A stretch of DNA of 64,000 bases from Trebonia sp963843745 (GCA_963843745.1 CAWJLP010000005.1:124001-188000), one strand, 5' to 3'; shown: positions 8,963 to 18,934, counted from the first letter of the stretch. Notes: generated from the letters alone by a model not told the origin. Program-made: numbers and translations.

Positions 8963-10180
8963 CTAGAACTCGTCGACCATGAACGGCGTCGCCGCGAAGG
9001 CGGCGTCCAGGGATGCGTCGGCGTCCGGGGCGCCGCCGGCGGCCAGGCCGGCCAGCTTGAGGGTGCTGACCGGGGTGCCGGCGTAGAGGGCCGACAGCCC
9101 GCGGGCGCCGAGGGTGAGCGCTTCCGGGGCGGGAGGAACCACGGGACCGTTCGGGATAAGGATGCCCTTGCCGCCGCTGACGGACAGCTGCCAGCGGCCG
9201 GAGTTGGCGGGGCGGGTGCGGTCGGTGATGACCAGCGGCAGCGACAGCGAGACGGCGGGCGGGAAGCCGCGGGCGGCGATGGCGGCCGGCGCGTCGACGA
9301 CGCGCAGCATCCACATGGAGCGCTTGACGATCGTGGCGTCGCGCTCCCTGGTGAGCCACCAGAACGGGTCGTTCGGTGCGGTGTACAGGCTGACGGTCGA
9401 GGCTGTCGAGGAATGCGAGGCGATCACCGACCAGAGCGCGCGGAGGCTTTCCGGTGACGCGGCGTGCAGGTGCTCCACGAACAGGGCGTCGTCGCCGGCG
9501 CCGTGCCAGCGGTACGCGGCGTAGCCGTCGGCGGTGCGGTAGGTGTACATGTCCGCGCGGCCCAGCCACCGCTCGGCGAGCGGGACGTCCCAGGTGATCG
9601 GGCCGCAGTCGCGGGCCGCCGCGTGCGCGGCGCCGATGATGCCGACGATTTCGGCGGCCGCGGCGCCCTCGGCGCGGCGCACGGCAGGCTCTTTGCCCGC
9701 GCGAGCGGCGACGGCCGCGTCGGGCGCGAGCAGGTCGCGCAGCGAGCGGGCTGGGATCGTCGCTCGGTACCTGCCGCCGGCCAGCTCCCAGCCGAGCGAC
9801 CGGTAGATCGGCATGGTCGCCGGGTACAGCGCCGCCAGCGGGTACCCGCGCGCCGCGATCGCGGCGAGCAGCTCGGTCATGAGGCGGCGGCCGGCGCCCT
9901 GGCCGCGGTATTCGGGAGCGACCTTGACGGAGGCCACGCCCGCGCAGGGGACGGCGCGGCCGGCCCACCACTGGCGCAGGTCGTGGAAGATCGCCGCGCC
10001 GGCGGCCTGGTCGCCGGCGAACGCGCCGAGGAACATCCCCTGCCGCGCCCGGAGGCGGGCGGCGTACAGCCAGCTCGCCCGCTGCGCCGCGGAGTAGATA
10101 CCGAACGCCCGCTGGCCCAGGTCGAGCTGGGCGTCGAAGTCATCCTCCGGCGTGACCGGCCGGATCACCAGGTCCGGCAC
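8963..10180 (-). CDS. Eis-family GNAT N-acetyltransferase
   Basis: Acetyl-CoA-dependent N-acetyltransferase related to mycobacterial Eis. The 405-residue product begins with a GNAT domain (VASVKVAPEYRGQGAGRRLM is the acetyl-CoA loop), a second degenerate GNAT region follows, and the C-terminal part resembles a sterol-carrier fold. The chain ends in Phe (FMVDEF), consistent with the catalytic C-terminal carboxylate of Eis proteins. Substrate cannot be read from sequence. It starts 2 bases after the yebC stop. Codons for IPNGPVV at about 9136-9159 match the dispersed intergenic repeat described elsewhere. Confidence 0.88.
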   Translation of the reverse strand: MPDLVIRPVTPEDDFDAQLDLGQRAFGIYSAAQRASWLYAARLRARQGMFLGAFAGDQAAGAAIFHDLRQWWAGRAVPCAGVASVKVAPEYRGQGAGRRLMTELLAAIAARGYPLAALYPATMPIYRSLGWELAGGRYRATIPARSLRDLLAPDAAVAARAGKEPAVRRAEGAAAAEIVGIIGAAHAAARDCGPITWDVPLAERWLGRADMYTYRTADGYAAYRWHGAGDDALFVEHLHAASPESLRALWSVIASHSSTASTVSLYTAPNDPFWWLTRERDATIVKRSMWMLRVVDAPAAIAARGFPPAVSLSLPLVITDRTRPANSGRWQLSVSGGKGILIPNGPVVPPAPEALTLGARGLSALYAGTPVSTLKLAGLAAGGAPDADASLDAAFAATPFMVDEF

Positions 10181-10182
10181 GG

Positions 10183-10938
10183 TCAGCTCTCGAGCTTCTC
10201 CATGACGTCGTCGGCGACGTTGTAGTTGGCGTACACGTCCTGCACGTCGTCGGAGTCCTCGATCGCGTCGATCATCTTGAACACGCGCTTGGCCCGGTCC
10301 TCGTCGAGGTCGATCTCGACGCTGGGCAGGAACGCGGCGTCCGCCGACTCGTAGTCGATGCCGGCGTCCTGCAGCGCGGTGCGGACCGCGACCATGTCGT
10401 GCGGCTCCGAGATGATCTCGAACGAGTCACCGAGGTCGTTGACCTCTTCGGCGCCCGCGTCGAGGACCGCGGTGAGCACGTCGTCTTCCGTCAGGCTGCT
10501 GGTCTTGTTGACGATGACCACGCCCTTGCGGCTGAACAGGTACGACACCGAACCCGGGTCGGCCATCGAGCCGCCGTTGCGGGTGAACGCGACGCGGACG
10601 TCGGACGCGGCGCGGTTGCGGTTGTCGGTCAGGCACTGCACCAGGACGGCCACGCCGCCGGGGCCGTAGCCCTCGTAGGTGATCGTCTCGTACTGGGCGC
10701 CGCCCGCCTCCTGGCCCGAGCCGCGGCGCACCGCACGGTCGATGTTGTCGTTCGGCACCGAGCTCTTCTTCGCCTTCTGGATGGCGTCATAAAGCGTGGG
10801 GTTGCCGGCCGGGTCACCGCCGCCGGTACGCGCGGCCACCTCGACGTTCTTGATCAGCTTGGCGAACAGCTTGCCGCGCTTGGCGTCGACCACCGCCTTC
10901 TTGTGCTTGGTGGTGGCCCACTTTGAGTGGCCGCTCAT
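10183..10938 (-). CDS. yebC: YebC/PmpR family protein
   Basis: Cytoplasmic protein of the YebC/TACO1 family, described as DNA-binding regulators or as ribosome-associated factors easing proline-rich translation. The 251-residue product starts with the hallmark MSGHSKWATTKHKKAVVDAKRG and carries YEGYGPGGVAVLV in the middle and the acidic C-terminal domain. Its ATG overlaps the pdxT stop (ATGA). Confidence 0.95.
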   Translation of the reverse strand: MSGHSKWATTKHKKAVVDAKRGKLFAKLIKNVEVAARTGGGDPAGNPTLYDAIQKAKKSSVPNDNIDRAVRRGSGQEAGGAQYETITYEGYGPGGVAVLVQCLTDNRNRAASDVRVAFTRNGGSMADPGSVSYLFSRKGVVIVNKTSSLTEDDVLTAVLDAGAEEVNDLGDSFEIISEPHDMVAVRTALQDAGIDYESADAAFLPSVEIDLDEDRAKRVFKMIDAIEDSDDVQDVYANYNVADDVMEKLES

Positions 10939-11522
10939 GAACTTCCCTTCACGATCTGGGTAAAAAGCTTGTGAATGCGCCGGTCCGGGGTGAGTTCCGG
11001 ATGGAACGCGGTGGCGAGTAGCGCACCTTGCCGAACGGCGATGATCCTACCGTTGTCCTCGGCGAGCACGTCGACGTCGGGCCCGGCCCGCTCGACCCAC
11101 GGGGCGCGGATGAACACCGCGTGGAACGGCTCGTTGTGCTCGTCGTCTCGGAGCGTGATGTCTCGCTCGAAGGAGTCGACTTGCCGCCCGAACGCGTTCC
11201 GGCGCACGGTCATGTCGATGCCACCGAACGTCTGCTGACCTTGGACGCCATCCTGGAGCTGGTCGGCGAGCATGATCATTCCGGCACACGACCCGAACGC
11301 GGGCATTCCGTCCGCGATGAGCTTGGTCAGCGGGTCCATCAGCTCGAACGCGGTGGCTAGCTTCCACAGCGTCGTCGACTCCCCGCCGGGAATCACCAGC
11401 CCGTCGACGGCCTCGATCTCGGCGAGGCGCCGCACGGGCCTGGCGTCCGCGCCGCTCTCATCGAGCGCGCGGACATGCTCGCGGACGTCACCCTGCAGAG
11501 CGAGTACACCGATGACTGGCAA
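10935..11522 (-). CDS. pdxT: Pyridoxal 5'-phosphate synthase glutaminase subunit
   Basis: Glutaminase that supplies ammonia to PdxS for PLP synthesis. It has the class I amidotransferase elements: VIPGGESTT, the nucleophile motif FGSCAGMIMLA, and the His/Glu pair in TAFHPELTPD. TTG at 11522 is preferred because AAGGGAGGA lies 9 bases upstream and the protein then begins PVIGVLALQGD like the family (195 residues); an ATG 48 bases upstream has no such signal. It overlaps yebC by four bases. PdxS lies upstream on the same strand but 541 bases away. Confidence 0.95.
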   Translation of the reverse strand: MPVIGVLALQGDVREHVRALDESGADARPVRRLAEIEAVDGLVIPGGESTTLWKLATAFELMDPLTKLIADGMPAFGSCAGMIMLADQLQDGVQGQQTFGGIDMTVRRNAFGRQVDSFERDITLRDDEHNEPFHAVFIRAPWVERAGPDVDVLAEDNGRIIAVRQGALLATAFHPELTPDRRIHKLFTQIVKGSS

Positions 11523-11656
11523 AGCCGTGATTCCTCCCTTAGGCCCCATTCTGCCCGGCAGCGGGCACACGTCACCGCCGCTGGATTCAGAGGATCAATG
11601 GGTGAAACACGATAACGGAGGCTCTTCTTCCCGTGCCTGCCTCTGCTGCGGCCCGG

Positions 11657-11714
11657 TTCATGATCACGAAGGGTTTGGGCTGCTACGACGACCAAAAGTC
11701 TTCGTGATCATGAA
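11657..11714. repeat. Perfect 15-bp inverted repeat containing CATGATCACG
   Basis: Arms TTCATGATCACGAAG and CTTCGTGATCATGAA surround 28 bases. No T-run follows, so it does not look like a classic terminator. Its core recurs at the edges of the neighbouring 46-bp repeat. Confidence 0.85.
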
Positions 11715-11840
11715 ACATGCGCTGGTGGAAGGTCTGCCGATGCGACGCCTGGTGCCGAGGGGAAGCGGAGGCGTGGGTGGTACTGGCGCCGCGTGAGCAG
11801 TGCCCGTCCCGGAGAGTGGTTGCTGCTCCGGTCCATGATC

Positions 11841-11886
11841 ACGTAAGAAAAGTATGCGTATAGGAGATTTTTCCTTCGTGATCATG
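11841..11886. repeat. 46-bp A+T-rich dispersed repeat, copy 1
   Basis: Begins ACGTAAGAAAAGTATGCG and ends TTCGTGATCATG. It matches 31881-31926 at 44 of 46 positions in the same orientation. The A+T content is far above the surroundings. Confidence 0.9.
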
Positions 11887-12063
11887 GTCGGCGGGGGCGT
11901 GGGGCTGCGCGGCGCGGGGTTCCTGTGGCTGGGGGGAAGCGGGGCGCCGGTGGTGTGACGGCGCGTCGTTCGGGGCCGCTGCAAGGCCCCGATGTGATGC
12001 GGTGAACATCACCAAGCCCATGCGCGCCGCGCTGGGGAGCCATGGGTGTCCCCGGCGCCCCGG

Positions 12064-12975
<912 letters not shown>

Positions 12976-13043
12976 TGTCAAAACCTCCTGGTACGGGCGT
13001 GCCTGGATACATCCTATGCGAGCCGCCAGGAGCCCGATCGGGC

Positions 13044-13580
13044 TCAGCCGGGGCCGTCGCCGTCGGGCAGCGCGTCATCCATCTCGAAGAACCTCGGCGG
13101 CGGGGCGCTCCCGGCCAGCCGGAAGATCCTGGCAAGCGGCCGCCTCCTGGCGTCCGACGTCCTGGCGGCCAGATCGTTGTAGAACTTGCGGGCGATGAAC
13201 ACCTGCTGGGCGGCCGCCTCCACCTCGGCGATCAGCTCGGCGCCGCCGTCCATGTCCTCGAGCTCCTTGCGGAAGCCCGGCTGGCTGAAGACGGCGCGCA
13301 GGGCCTGCGTCAGGTCGCTTTCCGCGAGGTCGCGCTCGGCCTGGCCGGCGTCCCTGGCGCGGCGCACCGCGTCGGCGAGCAGGAGGCTGGTCGCCGGGTC
13401 GAGCAGCCCGGAGGAGGCCAGCTCGTAGGCCGCGGAGCCGCGCCGCACGATCGCCAGGTCCAGCGCGGTGCGGGCCGCCTCGAGCCGGTTGTGCAGCCGG
13501 TCCAGCCGGCTGGCCCGCCACGAGATGTAGAAGCCCCACAGCACCATGGCGAGGACGACGAGGACGACGTACGTCCACAT
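13044..13580 (-). CDS. LemA-like single-pass membrane protein
   Basis: Conserved actinobacterial protein of unknown role, found next to pimA in related genomes. One N-terminal membrane helix (YVVLVVLAMVLWGFYISW) is followed by a long helical region with many Ala, Arg and Glu, and by IARKFYNDLAAR and a late FFEMDD. That order (helix, then ARxYND, then FFE) resembles LemA proteins, which is a resemblance only. ATG at 13580 gives 178 residues; GTG at 13583 is equally possible. It starts 13 bases after the pimA stop and is likely co-transcribed with the PIM genes. Confidence 0.8.
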   Translation of the reverse strand: MWTYVVLVVLAMVLWGFYISWRASRLDRLHNRLEAARTALDLAIVRRGSAAYELASSGLLDPATSLLLADAVRRARDAGQAERDLAESDLTQALRAVFSQPGFRKELEDMDGGAELIAEVEAAAQQVFIARKFYNDLAARTSDARRRPLARIFRLAGSAPPPRFFEMDDALPDGDGPG

Positions 13581-13593
13581 CACTGTGCAGCCC

Positions 13594-14721
13594 TCATTGC
13601 GCAACCTCGACCGTCGCGCGGCCAAGCACCACGGTCTCGTAGACGCTCAGCACTTCCCTGGCGACGACCTCCCAGTCGTACTCGGCCACCGCGGCGAGCG
13701 CGGCCACCGTCAGCTCGGCACGCCGCGCCGGGTCGTCGAGCAGCCGCCCGGCCGCAAGCGCCAGGTCGGCGGGGTCGCCGTTGGCGAACAGCTCGCCCGC
13801 CTTGCCGTTTCTCAGTACCTGGCGGAAGGCCTCGATGTCGCTGGCGACGACCGGCACCCCGGCCGCCATCGCCTCCGCGGTGACGATGCCGAAGGACTCG
13901 CCGCCGGTGTTCGGCGAGCAGAACACGTCGACGGAGTGCAGCACGCGCACCTTCTCCTCCTCGTCGACCTCGCCGAGGAAGACGGCCCGCTCGCGCAGCG
14001 GCTCGGGCAACTTGTGCAGCTGCGCGGCGGTGTCGCCAGGGCCGGCGACGAGCAGCCGCAGGCCGGGCCGCTCCGCCGCCAGGATCTCGAAGGCCTTCAG
14101 CAGCACGGCCAGCCCCTTGCGCGGCTCCTCCATCCGGCCGAGGAAGCCGATCGCGCCGCCCGGTCCTGGCCAGCCGTCGAACGGGACCGCGTGCCGGTAC
14201 CGCCGGGTCGCCACTCCGTTCGGGATGAGCACGGCGTCGCCGCCGAGGTGCTCGACCAGCGTCGTGCGCGCCGCCTCAGAGACCGCGATCCGCCCGTCGA
14301 TCTTCTCCAGCGCGCTGCGCATCACCGGCTGGGTCGCCAGCAGCACGCGCGAGCGCCGCATCGCGGTGTGCACGGTCGCCACGATCGGGCCCGAGGCCAC
14401 CCAGCAGGCCAGCAACGGCAGGGACGGCACGGTCGGCTCGTGCACGTGCAGCACGTCGAAGGCGCCGTCCTTGAGCCAGCGGCGGACCCGGTTCGCGGAC
14501 AGCGGCCCGAACGCCAGCCGGGCCACCGACCCGTTGTACGGCACCGGCACCGCCTTACCCGCCGGGACGACATAGCCCGGCAGCGGCTGCTCGTCGTCGG
14601 CCGGGGTGATCACCGACACCTCGTGGCCGAGCCCGATCAGCGCCTCGGCCAGGTCCCTGATGTGCTGTTGCACTCCCCCGGGCACGGCCCAGGAGTACGG
14701 GCAGGCGATCCCGATTCTCAC
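13594..14721 (-). CDS. pimA: Phosphatidylinositol alpha-mannosyltransferase
   Basis: GT4-family enzyme adding the first mannose from GDP-mannose to phosphatidylinositol on the inner face of the membrane. The 375-residue GT-B protein has the N-terminal acceptor loop IGIACPYSWAVPGGVQQHI, the interdomain segment FLGRMEEPRKGL, and the E-x7-E donor motif ESFGIVTAE followed by AMAAGVPVVASD. It overlaps the preceding patA by four bases. The order pgsA-patA-pimA matches the mycobacterial PIM locus, which supports the specific assignment over a generic glycosyltransferase. Confidence 0.9.
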   Translation of the reverse strand: MRIGIACPYSWAVPGGVQQHIRDLAEALIGLGHEVSVITPADDEQPLPGYVVPAGKAVPVPYNGSVARLAFGPLSANRVRRWLKDGAFDVLHVHEPTVPSLPLLACWVASGPIVATVHTAMRRSRVLLATQPVMRSALEKIDGRIAVSEAARTTLVEHLGGDAVLIPNGVATRRYRHAVPFDGWPGPGGAIGFLGRMEEPRKGLAVLLKAFEILAAERPGLRLLVAGPGDTAAQLHKLPEPLRERAVFLGEVDEEEKVRVLHSVDVFCSPNTGGESFGIVTAEAMAAGVPVVASDIEAFRQVLRNGKAGELFANGDPADLALAAGRLLDDPARRAELTVAALAAVAEYDWEVVAREVLSVYETVVLGRATVEVAQ

Positions 14722-15932
14722 GGCTCCGCCGATTTCTTGCTGTTATCACTCGTGACGGGGGGCGAGGCGGGCGAAGAGGTGGCGGGGGGCGAGGCGGGAG
14801 GCGGGGCGGCGGGGGGCGAGGCGGGAGGCGGGGCGGCGGGGGGCGAGGCGGGCGAAGAGGTGGCGGGGGGCGAGGCGGGCGAAGAGGTGGCGGGAGGCGG
14901 GGCGGGCGACGGGGCGGCGGGGGGCGGGGCGGGTGACGGGGTGACTGGAGGGGCGCCGTTGCCGTTGCCGTTGCCGTTGCGGGCGCGGCTCTTCGCGAGG
15001 CGCTCGGGGTCGAGATCGGCGACGAACAGCTTCTGCAGCATGTGCCAGTCCTCCGGGTGCTCCCTGATGCCCTGCTCGAATGCCGTCGCCATCTGCTGGG
15101 TCATCGCGGCGACCTTCTGCTTGCGGTCGCCGTCGGCCGGCACGGGGATCTCGTCGCCTATGTGGGCGCCCCAGCCGGTGTCGCCCTCGAACCAGCACGA
15201 CACGGGCATCAGCGCCGCCCCGGTCTGCACGGCCAGCGCGGCCGGGCCAGCCGGCAGCAGTGCCTTCTCGCCGAAGAAGTCGACCTCGACGCCGGTGTCG
15301 GACAGATCCCTGTCGGCCACAATGCACACCAGCTTGCCAGCGCGCAGCCGCTGCGCCATCACCCCGAACGGATGGGGGCCGCCGGTCGTCGGCAGCACCT
15401 CCATGCCGAGGCTCCGCCGGAACGCGAGGAAGCGATCGAAGACCGCCTCGGGTTCGAGGCGTTCCGCGACGGTGGTGAACGAGCCGGCGCCGACCAGGAT
15501 TATCCAGCGGCCCGCCTGCTCGAAGTCGCCCATATGCGGCAGCGCGTAGATGACGCCGCGGCCGTTCTTGAGATGCTCCAGGGTCAGGTCGAGGTTCTGC
15601 TGGTTGACGTGCATCTCGTCCACGATCCGCTCGTCGGGTATCACCTGCAGGCGGAACGTCTCCAGGTAATAGCGCGCGTACGAGCGGAGGACCGCACGGG
15701 ACAAGGTGCGCAACTCCTTGCCGTCGATATCGGCGGGACCAGAGCCGGCTGCTTCCGTTCTGAGGACCCGGACGAGGTTCCCCTCGAGAACCTGCACGCC
15801 GGGACCCTGCCTTCGCCAGGCGATGTCCGCTCCGAACTCGAACAGGGCGCGCGCCCAGGACTCGGGCAGCCGGCACACCAGGGACCAGCCCGCGCTGAAC
15901 GCGACGCTGTTCACCCGCTCCCGCAGCTTCAC
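14718..15932 (-). CDS. patA: Phosphatidylinositol mannoside acyltransferase
   Basis: Membrane-associated acyltransferase of the LpxL/HtrB superfamily that acylates PIM1/PIM2. The 404 residues include the catalytic H-x4-E in LPHMGDFEQAGRW and the pocket segment VADRDLSDTGVEVDFFG. From about residue 316 (after RNGNGNGNGAPP) the protein becomes an 80-residue Pro/Ala/Ser tail built from repeated blocks, absent from typical family members and probably disordered. It begins 4 bases after the pgsA stop and overlaps pimA. Confidence 0.9.
   Translation of the reverse strand: MKLRERVNSVAFSAGWSLVCRLPESWARALFEFGADIAWRRQGPGVQVLEGNLVRVLRTEAAGSGPADIDGKELRTLSRAVLRSYARYYLETFRLQVIPDERIVDEMHVNQQNLDLTLEHLKNGRGVIYALPHMGDFEQAGRWIILVGAGSFTTVAERLEPEAVFDRFLAFRRSLGMEVLPTTGGPHPFGVMAQRLRAGKLVCIVADRDLSDTGVEVDFFGEKALLPAGPAALAVQTGAALMPVSCWFEGDTGWGAHIGDEIPVPADGDRKQKVAAMTQQMATAFEQGIREHPEDWHMLQKLFVADLDPERLAKSRARNGNGNGNGAPPVTPSPAPPPAAPSPAPPPATSSPASPPATSSPASPPAAPPPASPPAAPPPASPPATSSPASPPVTSDNSKKSAEP
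14752..14950. repeat. Minisatellite encoding the Pro/Ala/Ser tail of patA
   Basis: Degenerate tandem units of about 12-33 bases built on GGGGGCGAGGCGGG with GCGAAGAGGTGGCG variants. All units keep the reading frame of the patA tail (PPAAPPPASPP and PPATSSPAS blocks). Confidence 0.85.
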
Positions 15933-15936
15933 CAGC

Positions 15937-16551
15937 TCAGCCTTTCTTGCTCTTGCTCTTCGCGTCCTTGTGCACCGCCACCATCCGCTGCACCAGCGTG
16001 ATCGCGCTGCCCGCCGCGAGCGCCCACATCCCGATCGGCAGCACGTACGGCACGCCGAGCCCGGACAGGCCGATGCTCGTCAGGCTGATCAGGATCCGCT
16101 CCGGGCGCTCGATCAGGCCGACGTCCGCGTTCAGGCCCAGCGACTGGGCGCGGGCCTTGACGTAGGAGACGCACATACCGCAGGCCAGGCAGAACAGGCT
16201 TACCACGGCGAGCACGTGGTCGGCGGGATTGCGGATGAACCAGATCGTGATGCCGCCGAACACCGCCGCGTCCGCGAACCTGTCCATGGTCGAGTCGAGG
16301 AACGCGCCATACGGGCCCGAGCTGCCCTTCATCCGCGCGAGCTGGCCGTCGAGCATGTCGAGGAAGACGAAGAACGTGGCGATCGCCGCACCAGGGAACA
16401 GCCAGCCGATCGGGAACAGGGCGAGCGTGCTCGCGCACACGCCGACAGTGCCCGCGACAGTAATCATGTTCGGCGTGATCGGCGTGCGGGCCAGCGCCTG
16501 TCCTATCGGGTTGAACAGGCGGGCAAAGAAGGGACGCAGAAAGTTCAGCAT
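15937..16551 (-). CDS. pgsA: CDP-alcohol phosphatidyltransferase (phosphatidylinositol phosphate synthase type)
   Basis: Integral membrane enzyme; by position in front of patA and pimA it most likely makes phosphatidylinositol phosphate from CDP-diacylglycerol and inositol phosphate. The 204-residue product has the full CDP-OH-P signature D-x2-DG-x2-AR-x8-G-x3-D-x3-D (starting DMLDGQLARM) and about six membrane helices. The tail is short and basic (KDAKSKSKKG). It opens the pgsA-patA-pimA operon. Confidence 0.92.
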   Translation of the reverse strand: MLNFLRPFFARLFNPIGQALARTPITPNMITVAGTVGVCASTLALFPIGWLFPGAAIATFFVFLDMLDGQLARMKGSSGPYGAFLDSTMDRFADAAVFGGITIWFIRNPADHVLAVVSLFCLACGMCVSYVKARAQSLGLNADVGLIERPERILISLTSIGLSGLGVPYVLPIGMWALAAGSAITLVQRMVAVHKDAKSKSKKG

Positions 16552-16730
16552 GACCGTGATGATCTTACTGGGAGTCCTGCCGGGAGGAAGTGCCGCGGAT
16601 CCCCGGTCACCTGTTCGCTACCTGGCGGATTCTCGCCAGGGGTCTTGTGGTAACGCGGCCGCCGGGTTCACGCTGTGAGGACGGCAGCTCATCGAGCGCA
16701 AGGAGGCGACGGGAGTGACGGAGACAACGG

Positions 16731-18878
16731 GTGCAGCCGGGCTCCGCCGGCGGCAGGGTACCGGCGGCCGGCCAGCCAGGAAGCATGCGCAACGTCGTGC
16801 TGGTCGGCCACTCGGGAAGCGGGAAAACGACGCTGGTCGAGGCCCTGCTTTCGCACACGGGAACCATTCAGCGACCGGGCCGGATCGAGGACGGCGGCAC
16901 GGTCAGCGACTTCGACGAGGTGGAGATCCGCCAGCAGCGGTCGGTGAACCTGACGCTGGCGCCGTTCACGTACGAGGGCATCACGGTCAACCTGCTTGAC
17001 ACCCCTGGCTACGCCGACTTCACCGGTGACCTGCGAGCGGGACTGCGGGCGGCTGACTCCGCGCTGTTCGTCGTCTCGGCGACCGACGGCGTGGACGGGG
17101 TCACGCAGATGCTGTGGGAGGAGTGCGCCGCGGTCGGCATGCCGCGCGCGGTCGTCATCACCAAGATCGATCACCAGCGCGCGGACTACGCGGCGGCGCT
17201 CGAGGCGTGCCGCGCGGCGTTCGGCGAGGGTGTCGCGCCGCTGTACCTGCCGGTGGGCGGGGGCCCGTCCGGGGGCGGCGGGCTCACCGGGCTGATCGGG
17301 CTGCTGTCGGAGACGCTGTACGACTACTCGTCAGGGTCGCGGGCCACCGGGTCGCCAGAGGGCGCGGACGCGGACCGGATGGCGGAAGAACGGGACTCGC
17401 TGATCGAGGGCATCATCACCGAGAGCGAAGACGAGTCCCTGATGGACCGTTACCTCGGCGGCGAGACGATCGAGACCTCGGTGCTGATCCAGGACCTGGA
17501 GAAGGCGGTGTGCCAGGGCAACTTCTACCCGGTGCTCGCCGTCGCCTCGCCGCTTGGCATCGGCATGGACGAGCTGCTCGAGATCGTCACCCAGGCGTTC
17601 CCCTCTCCGCTGGAGCACCCGCTGCCTCCGGTGACGACGCCGGAGGGCAAGCCGGTCTCCGGGCTGTCCTGCGACCCCGACGGGCCACTGCTCGCCGAGG
17701 TCGTGAAGACGACGTCCGATCCCTACGTCGGCCGGATCTCGCTGGTGCGCGTGTTTTCCGGCACGCTGCGGCCGGACATGACCGTCCACGTCTCCGGGCA
17801 CGGGCGCACGGAGCGCGGGCACCCGGACCACGACGACGACGAGCGCATCGGCGCGCTGACCTCGCCGCTGGGCAAGCAGCAACGGCCGCTGACGGCGTGC
17901 CCCGCGGGGAACATCTGCGCCGTCGCGAAGCTGGGCACCGCGGAGACCGGGGACACGCTGTCGTCGAAGGAACAGCCGCTGCTCATGGAGCCGTGGTCGA
18001 TGCCTGACCCGCTGCTGCCCGTCGCGATCGTCGCCAAGTCCAAGACTGACGAGGACAAGCTGTCGGCCGCGCTGGCCCGGCTCATCGCCGAGGACCCCAC
18101 CATGCGGCTCGAGAACAACGCCGAGACCCACCAGCTCGTGCTGTGGTGCATGGGTGAGGCGCACTCCGACGTGCTGCTCGACCGGCTCTCGTCGCGTTAC
18201 GGCGTCTCGGTGGGCACCGTGTCGCTGCGGGTGCCGCTGCGCGAGACGGTTTCCACGTCGGCGCGCGGGCTCGGCCGGAACGTCAAGCAGACCGGCGGGC
18301 ACGGCGAGTTCGGGATCTGCCAGATCGAGGTGGAGCCGCTGCCGAACAGCGCCGGCTTCGAGTTCGTCGACAAGGTAGTGGGCGGCGTCGTCCCACGGCA
18401 GTACATTCCCTCGGTGGAGAAGGGCGTCCGGGCGCAGCTCGAGCAGGGCGTGCTGGCCGGCTACCCGATGACCGGCGTCCGGGTGACGCTGTTCGACGGC
18501 AAGGCGCACTCGGTGGACTCCTCCGACATGGCGTTCCAGAAGGCGGGCCGGGCCGCCTTGCGGGACGCCGCGGAGAAGGCGACGCCGATGCTGCTCGAGC
18601 CGGTGGACGAGGTGTCGATCCTGGTGCCTGACGACTACGTCGGGGCGGTCATGTCCGACCTGTCGGGCAGGCGCGGGCGGGTCATCGGGTCTGAGCCGGT
18701 GGGCGTCGGGCGGACGCTGATCCGCGCCGAGGTGCCTGAGCTGGAGATCACCCGGTACTCGATCGACCTGCGTTCGGTCTCGCACGGGACCGGGTCCTTC
18801 ACCCGCGGCTACCTGCGCCACGAGCCGCTGCCCTCGCACCTGGCCGCGAAGGTCGCCGCCGACTCCCGCCCGGAGTAG
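16731..18878 (+). CDS. Elongation factor G-like GTPase
   Basis: EF-G-like translational GTPase of the actinobacterial FusA2 type; its ribosomal role is not established. The 715-residue product has the P-loop GHSGSGKTTL, switch II DTPGYADFTG, TKID in place of NKxD, and domains II-V ending with YLRHEPLPSHLAAKV. GTG at 16731 has GGAG 7 bases upstream. A stronger Shine-Dalgarno (AGGAGG at 16701) lies 8 bases before GTG 16715, which is in another frame and closes at 16999. It is divergent from pgsA. Confidence 0.88.
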   Translation: MQPGSAGGRVPAAGQPGSMRNVVLVGHSGSGKTTLVEALLSHTGTIQRPGRIEDGGTVSDFDEVEIRQQRSVNLTLAPFTYEGITVNLLDTPGYADFTGDLRAGLRAADSALFVVSATDGVDGVTQMLWEECAAVGMPRAVVITKIDHQRADYAAALEACRAAFGEGVAPLYLPVGGGPSGGGGLTGLIGLLSETLYDYSSGSRATGSPEGADADRMAEERDSLIEGIITESEDESLMDRYLGGETIETSVLIQDLEKAVCQGNFYPVLAVASPLGIGMDELLEIVTQAFPSPLEHPLPPVTTPEGKPVSGLSCDPDGPLLAEVVKTTSDPYVGRISLVRVFSGTLRPDMTVHVSGHGRTERGHPDHDDDERIGALTSPLGKQQRPLTACPAGNICAVAKLGTAETGDTLSSKEQPLLMEPWSMPDPLLPVAIVAKSKTDEDKLSAALARLIAEDPTMRLENNAETHQLVLWCMGEAHSDVLLDRLSSRYGVSVGTVSLRVPLRETVSTSARGLGRNVKQTGGHGEFGICQIEVEPLPNSAGFEFVDKVVGGVVPRQYIPSVEKGVRAQLEQGVLAGYPMTGVRVTLFDGKAHSVDSSDMAFQKAGRAALRDAAEKATPMLLEPVDEVSILVPDDYVGAVMSDLSGRRGRVIGSEPVGVGRTLIRAEVPELEITRYSIDLRSVSHGTGSFTRGYLRHEPLPSHLAAKVAADSRPE

Positions 18879-18934
18879 GCGGCGTCCCTGCGCCGCGCGC
18901 GCTCGGCACCGCGCCGGCGCGGCCGCATGACGGC

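Larger units (their letters stand above)
11523..12063. other. Gene-free gap between pdxS and pdxT with inverted and dispersed repeats
   Basis: No credible gene. It holds a perfect 15-bp inverted repeat (TTCATGATCACGAAG at 11657-11671 and its complement at 11700-11714, 28-base loop) and the first copy of a 46-bp A+T-rich dispersed repeat (11841-11886). That copy is itself flanked by CCATGATCACG and CGTGATCATGG, so all three sites share CATGATCACG. The open frames here have no ribosome site or family resemblance. Confidence 0.7.

Noticed and set aside
8682..9971. Long minus-strand frame across the ruvC/eis region
   Set aside because: It is the antisense-type shadow of the eis-like gene: Arg/Pro-rich, no domain, no ribosome site.
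11664..11984. Minus-strand frame reading MITKEKSPIRILFLRDHG through the 46-bp repeat
   Set aside because: The second copy keeps the peptide except one residue and both differences fall at third positions, but neither copy has a ribosome site and the frame extends differently, so a leader peptide is not supported.
16715..16999. 94-codon frame starting at the best ribosome site before the EF-G-like gene
   Set aside because: Beyond the first ten codons the product is Arg-rich shadow; the GTPase motifs are in the other frame.
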